Assembly: GCF_016862935.1 (NCBI RefSeq)
Contig: NZ_BONX01000011.1
Location: 62,001 to 126,000 of the forward strand
Source of the DNA: Plantactinospora mayteni
GTDB lineage: Bacteria > Actinomycetota > Actinomycetes > Mycobacteriales > Micromonosporaceae
DNA length: 64,000 nucleotides
Direction: 5' to 3'
Shown: piece by piece, positions 60,146-64,000 of the stretch
How the letters are laid out: each line of letters starts with the position of its first letter
Numbering within the stretch: the stretch's first letter is position 1
Notes under the pieces: model-generated
Databases searched by the model: none
Told to the model about the DNA's origin: nothing
The model's input: the letters and a program-made list of their open reading frames with translations, nothing else
Position numbers and translations under genes: made by a program

Positions 60146-61276
60146 ACCATCGAGCAAGCCGCGCCATCCACCGCCGCCGAAGCCGGAGGGGTGAGCGTCG
60201 TGACCGCACCGGAGATCCGTACCGGCCATCCCGTCGCGCCGGAGGGGCGCCGGCTGCTGCGGGTCGAGGCCCGCAACGCGGCGACGCCGATCGAGCGCAA
60301 GCCGCCGTGGATCAAGGTCAAGGCGAAGATGGGTCCCGAATACACGCAGCTCCGTGGACTGGTCTCCCGGGAGGGTCTGCACACGGTCTGCCAGGAGGCC
60401 GGCTGTCCCAACATCTACGAATGCTGGGAAGACCGGGAGGCGACCTTCCTGATCGGCGGTGACCAGTGCACCCGCCGGTGCGACTTCTGCCAGATCGACA
60501 CCGGCAAGCCGGCCGACTTCGACGCGGACGAGCCGCGCCGGGTCGCCGAGTCGGTGGTCGCGATGGGCCTGCGGTACGCCACCGTGACCGGCGTGGCCCG
60601 GGACGACCTGCCGGACGGCGGCGCCTGGCTCTACGCCGAGACGGTCCGGCAGATCCACGGGCTGACCCGCCGGGAGCAGCAGCCCGGTGCCGAGCAGGCC
60701 GGCGCCGCCGAGCGTGCCGGCGGTACTCGCGAGCGTGCCGGCGCTGCCGAGGAGGCCAGCGGGACCCTGGACGGCCTGCCGCACTGCGGGGTGGAGTTGC
60801 TGGTCCCCGACTTCAACGGCAACCCGGAGCAGCTCGCCGAGGTCTTCGGCGCCCGCCCCGAGGTGCTCGCGCACAACGTCGAGACGGTACCCCGGATCTT
60901 CAAGCGGATCCGGCCGGCGTTCCGCTACGAGCGCTCGCTCGACGTACTCACCCAGGCTCGGGCCGCCGGGCTGGTGACCAAGTCCAACCTGATCCTCGGG
61001 CTCGGCGAGGATCGTGCCGAGATCTCCCAGGCGCTACGCGACCTGCACGCGGCCGGCTGCGAGCTGGTCACCATCACGCAATACCTCCGCCCGACGCCCC
61101 GGCACCACCCCGTCGAGCGGTGGGTCCGGCCGGAGGAGTTCGTCGAGCTGCGCGAGGAGGCCGAGGAGATCGGCTTCGCCGGGGTACTGAGCGGGCCGCT
61201 GGTCCGCTCGTCCTACCGGGCCGGCCGGCTCTATCAGCAGGCCGTCGAGGCCCGGACGGCACCGACCGCCAGCTAA
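60143..61276 (+). CDS. lipA: Lipoyl synthase
   Basis: A 377-residue radical SAM enzyme that inserts two sulfurs into the octanoyl group placed by LipB. The auxiliary cluster ligands are C83, C88 and C94 ([14 protein letters not shown]), and the SAM cluster ligands are in CTRRCDFC (109-116). [28 protein letters not shown] in type and the C-terminal [11 protein letters not shown] are intact. An insertion of about 40 Ala/Gly/Glu/Arg residues (about 174-214), encoded by imperfect repeats at 60662-60785, interrupts the usual short loop before [12 protein letters not shown]. LipA proteins are normally about 290-340 residues. A GTG 17 codons inside is an alternative start. Confidence 0.95.
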   Translation: MTIEQAAPSTAAEAGGVSVVTAPEIRTGHPVAPEGRRLLRVEARNAATPIERKPPWIKVKAKMGPEYTQLRGLVSREGLHTVCQEAGCPNIYECWEDREATFLIGGDQCTRRCDFCQIDTGKPADFDADEPRRVAESVVAMGLRYATVTGVARDDLPDGGAWLYAETVRQIHGLTRREQQPGAEQAGAAERAGGTRERAGAAEEASGTLDGLPHCGVELLVPDFNGNPEQLAEVFGARPEVLAHNVETVPRIFKRIRPAFRYERSLDVLTQARAAGLVTKSNLILGLGEDRAEISQALRDLHAAGCELVTITQYLRPTPRHHPVERWVRPEEFVELREEAEEIGFAGVLSGPLVRSSYRAGRLYQQAVEARTAPTAS

Positions 61277-61360
61277 CCCCGACGGCCACCGCGCGGTGAC
61301 TCCGGTTGCCACCGCCCGATAACTCCAACGGCCACCGCCCGGCAACTCCAGTGGCCTTAC
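61253..61360 (+). repeat. 23-24 base tandem repeat after lipA
   Basis: Three clear copies of a unit like ggccaccgcccgataactcc fill the region after the lipA stop; a degenerate first copy seems to overlap the last codons and the TAA (61274-61276). Confidence 0.6.
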
Positions 61361-61449
61361 TCCAGTGGCGGTTTCGGCCAGCTCTCTGCCACCTTCAGCC
61401 GGCTCGTCCACCCCCGAGGGCGAGCCGGATCGGACGTGTCGCACCGTGT

Positions 61450-61455
61450 TAGATT
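61450..61455 (+). promoter_or_regulatory. Candidate -10 box of the FAD oxidoreductase
   Basis: TAGATT at 61450-61455 would start transcription near 61462, about 50 bases before the ATG at 61513. Confidence 0.4.
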
Positions 61456-61512
61456 CCGGCCGCCAGCCGGGAGGTGCTTGCCGGCAACACGTCGAAGGTG
61501 ATGAATAGAAGT

Positions 61513-62970
<1,458 letters not shown>

Positions 62971-62988
<18 letters not shown>

Positions 62989-63043
62989 CCCCGTCCCAAG
63001 CTGCCCCGTCCCGAGCTGACCCCGCCCCGAGCTGACCCGCCCG
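62971..63043 (+). repeat. 16-base tandem repeat spanning the oxidoreductase stop codon
   Basis: Four to five copies of gaccccgtcccgagct. The first is the end of the oxidoreductase gene with its TGA (62986-62988), and each later copy restores the gagctga. Confidence 0.85.
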
Positions 63044-63135
63044 ATCAGCCGAAGCCGCTCGCGACACCGCCGCTCAGCCCGCTGCCGTCCCGCCGCCGTG
63101 CCGCCAGTCAGTCTGCAGGGACGCCGGTTCAGGTC

Positions 63136-63214
63136 GGAGGACGCCGGTCAGGGGTCGAGACGTCGCCGTCCCTCGGAGGACGCCGGTCAGGGGGTCGAGG
63201 CGTCGCCGTCCCGG
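63136..63214 (-). repeat. 39-base tandem repeat spanning the LuxR gene stop codon
   Basis: Two copies of a 39-40 base unit (63136-63174 and 63175-63214). The right copy contains the last codons and TGA (63187-63189) of the LuxR gene; the left copy repeats them downstream with three changes. Confidence 0.85.
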
Positions 63215-64000
63215 GGCTGCCGGTCGAGCAGGCCCAGCCGGTGCGCGACCGCCGCCGCCTCGATCCGGTTCGCCACGTCCAGCTTGGCGATGATCCGGGA
63301 CACGTGCACGCTCGCCGTCTTCGGCGAGATGTAGAGCCGCTCGGCGATCCGGCTGTTGCTGTGCCCCTCCGCGACCAGCCGCAGCACCTCCTGCTCCCGA
63401 GCGGTGAGCAGGTCGGTGCCGGGCGCCGCGCCGGGCCCGGCCCGCAACCCGAGCCGCCGGGCCAGCGTCGCCGCCTGCTCCCCCAGCGGTACGGCCGCCA
63501 GCTCACCCGCGATCGCCGCCGCCTCCTCGAGCGCGCTCGCCGCCAGCGTCCGGTCCCCGCTCGCTGCCGACGCCTCGGCCAGCCAGAACAGTGCCCGGCC
63601 GAGCGGATACCGCTGACCGTCCACCCGCCACGCCGCCACCGTCTCCTGCCAGCGCGACACCGCCTCGGCCGGGTCGGCGAGCGTCGCCGACACCTGGGCC
63701 GCGTACGCCAGCTCGGCCGGATAGCGGGCGGGGATCCCGTCGGCCGCCGACCGTACCCGCTCGGCGAGTTCCCGGTCTCCGGCCGCTCCGGCGGCCCGGG
63801 CGGCGGCGGCGAGCGCCGGCCAGGCGCACCGGGGGTCGGTGTCGAGCTGCCGGCCGAGCAGGGACCGGACGGTCTCCACCGCCACCGCGACGTCCCCGGC
63901 GACCAGCGCCGCCTCCAGCCGCAGCTCGTAGAGGGGCAACTCCAGCGGCAGGTACGGCCGGCGGAGGAAGCCCAGCGCCCGGGCGACCAGGTCGTCGGCA
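63187..64000 (-). CDS. LuxR-family transcriptional regulator, C-terminal part
   Basis: The last 270 codons of a gene that continues beyond the right edge. The visible part is an Ala-rich helical, TPR-like region (ELRLEAALVAGDVAVAVETV; RALFWLAEASAASGDRTLAA) followed by a LuxR HTH: LTAREQEVLRLVAEGHSNSRIAERLYISPKTASVHVSRII. Long helical N-termini plus a LuxR HTH are typical of large ATP-binding LuxR (LAL) regulators, but the ATPase domain would lie outside the window. Targets unknown. Confidence 0.88.
   Translation of the reverse strand, partial: ADDLVARALGFLRRPYLPLELPLYELRLEAALVAGDVAVAVETVRSLLGRQLDTDPRCAWPALAAAARAAGAAGDRELAERVRSAADGIPARYPAELAYAAQVSATLADPAEAVSRWQETVAAWRVDGQRYPLGRALFWLAEASAASGDRTLAASALEEAAAIAGELAAVPLGEQAATLARRLGLRAGPGAAPGTDLLTAREQEVLRLVAEGHSNSRIAERLYISPKTASVHVSRIIAKLDVANRIEAAAVAHRLGLLDRQPRDGDASTP

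Overview
The window is a 64 kb piece of a chromosome with very high GC content. GTG and occasional TTG starts are common, and many transcripts appear leaderless, so an actinobacterium is near certain. The small conserved proteins, and a gene set that lines up with Mycobacterium tuberculosis Rv2190c to Rv2218 but with different gene families added, suggest the family Micromonosporaceae (Plantactinospora or Micromonospora type). The genus is an inference.

Layout. 1-4.6 kb: edge of a membrane protein gene, a small cysteine-motif protein behind a DNA-damage type promoter, an NYN-domain protein and a DEDDh/GIY-YIG nuclease. 4.8-10.7 kb: an RSH (RelA/SpoT) paralogue, a NUDIX hydrolase coupled to a sugar nucleotidyltransferase, a small Lrp-type protein, a hydrolase and a DUF4142 protein. 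11-21.2 kb: trpD, an orphan receiver protein, then the respiratory block (CtaG-like protein, ctaE, qcrCAB, ctaF, ctaC), interrupted by a TetR/hydrolase pair. 21.4-29.8 kb: cysteine desulfurase and TusA, adenosine kinase, ErpA-type iron-sulfur carrier, glycerate kinase, nadA, murA and a DUF3043 protein. 29.8-33 kb: remains of an azlCD/XRE-cupin locus and a three-gene ABC-2 exporter. 33-40 kb: a giant disordered TPR/WG-repeat protein, an aldo/keto reductase and an M50 protease. 40-48 kb: cobUT and cobS, a DUF2314 protein, gcvT, leucyl aminopeptidase. 48-61 kb: lpd, sucB, a TIGR01777 epimerase, an LPXTG protein, a CooC-like ATPase behind a Zur-like palindrome, a polytopic membrane protein, a CopD-like protein, lipB, an archaeal-type aspartyl-tRNA synthetase behind a T-box, and lipA. 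61.5-64 kb: an FAD oxidoreductase and the end of a LuxR regulator.

The genes form two functional cores. The bc1 genes qcrCAB with ctaC, ctaE and ctaF make most of the bc1-aa3 respiratory supercomplex (ctaD is not here). lpd, sucB, gcvT, lipB and lipA make and use protein-bound lipoate. Cysteine desulfurase, ErpA, NadA and LipA are linked through sulfur and iron-sulfur chemistry.

The most notable signals beyond the genes are: (1) a T-box leader upstream of the archaeal-type AspRS with a GAC candidate specifier; (2) a 7-1-7 Zur-like palindrome upstream of the CooC-like ATPase; (3) a PafBC/RecA-NDp-like promoter near the left end; (4) more than a dozen TANNNT-N6-7-start leaderless promoters; (5) short tandem repeats that begin inside the 3' end of a gene and duplicate its stop codon, seen at seven or more genes; (6) related in-frame repeat expansions inside housekeeping enzymes, including LipA and AspRS; and (7) a collapsed azlD/XRE-cupin locus. 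I see no tRNA or rRNA gene, CRISPR array, insertion sequence or prophage.
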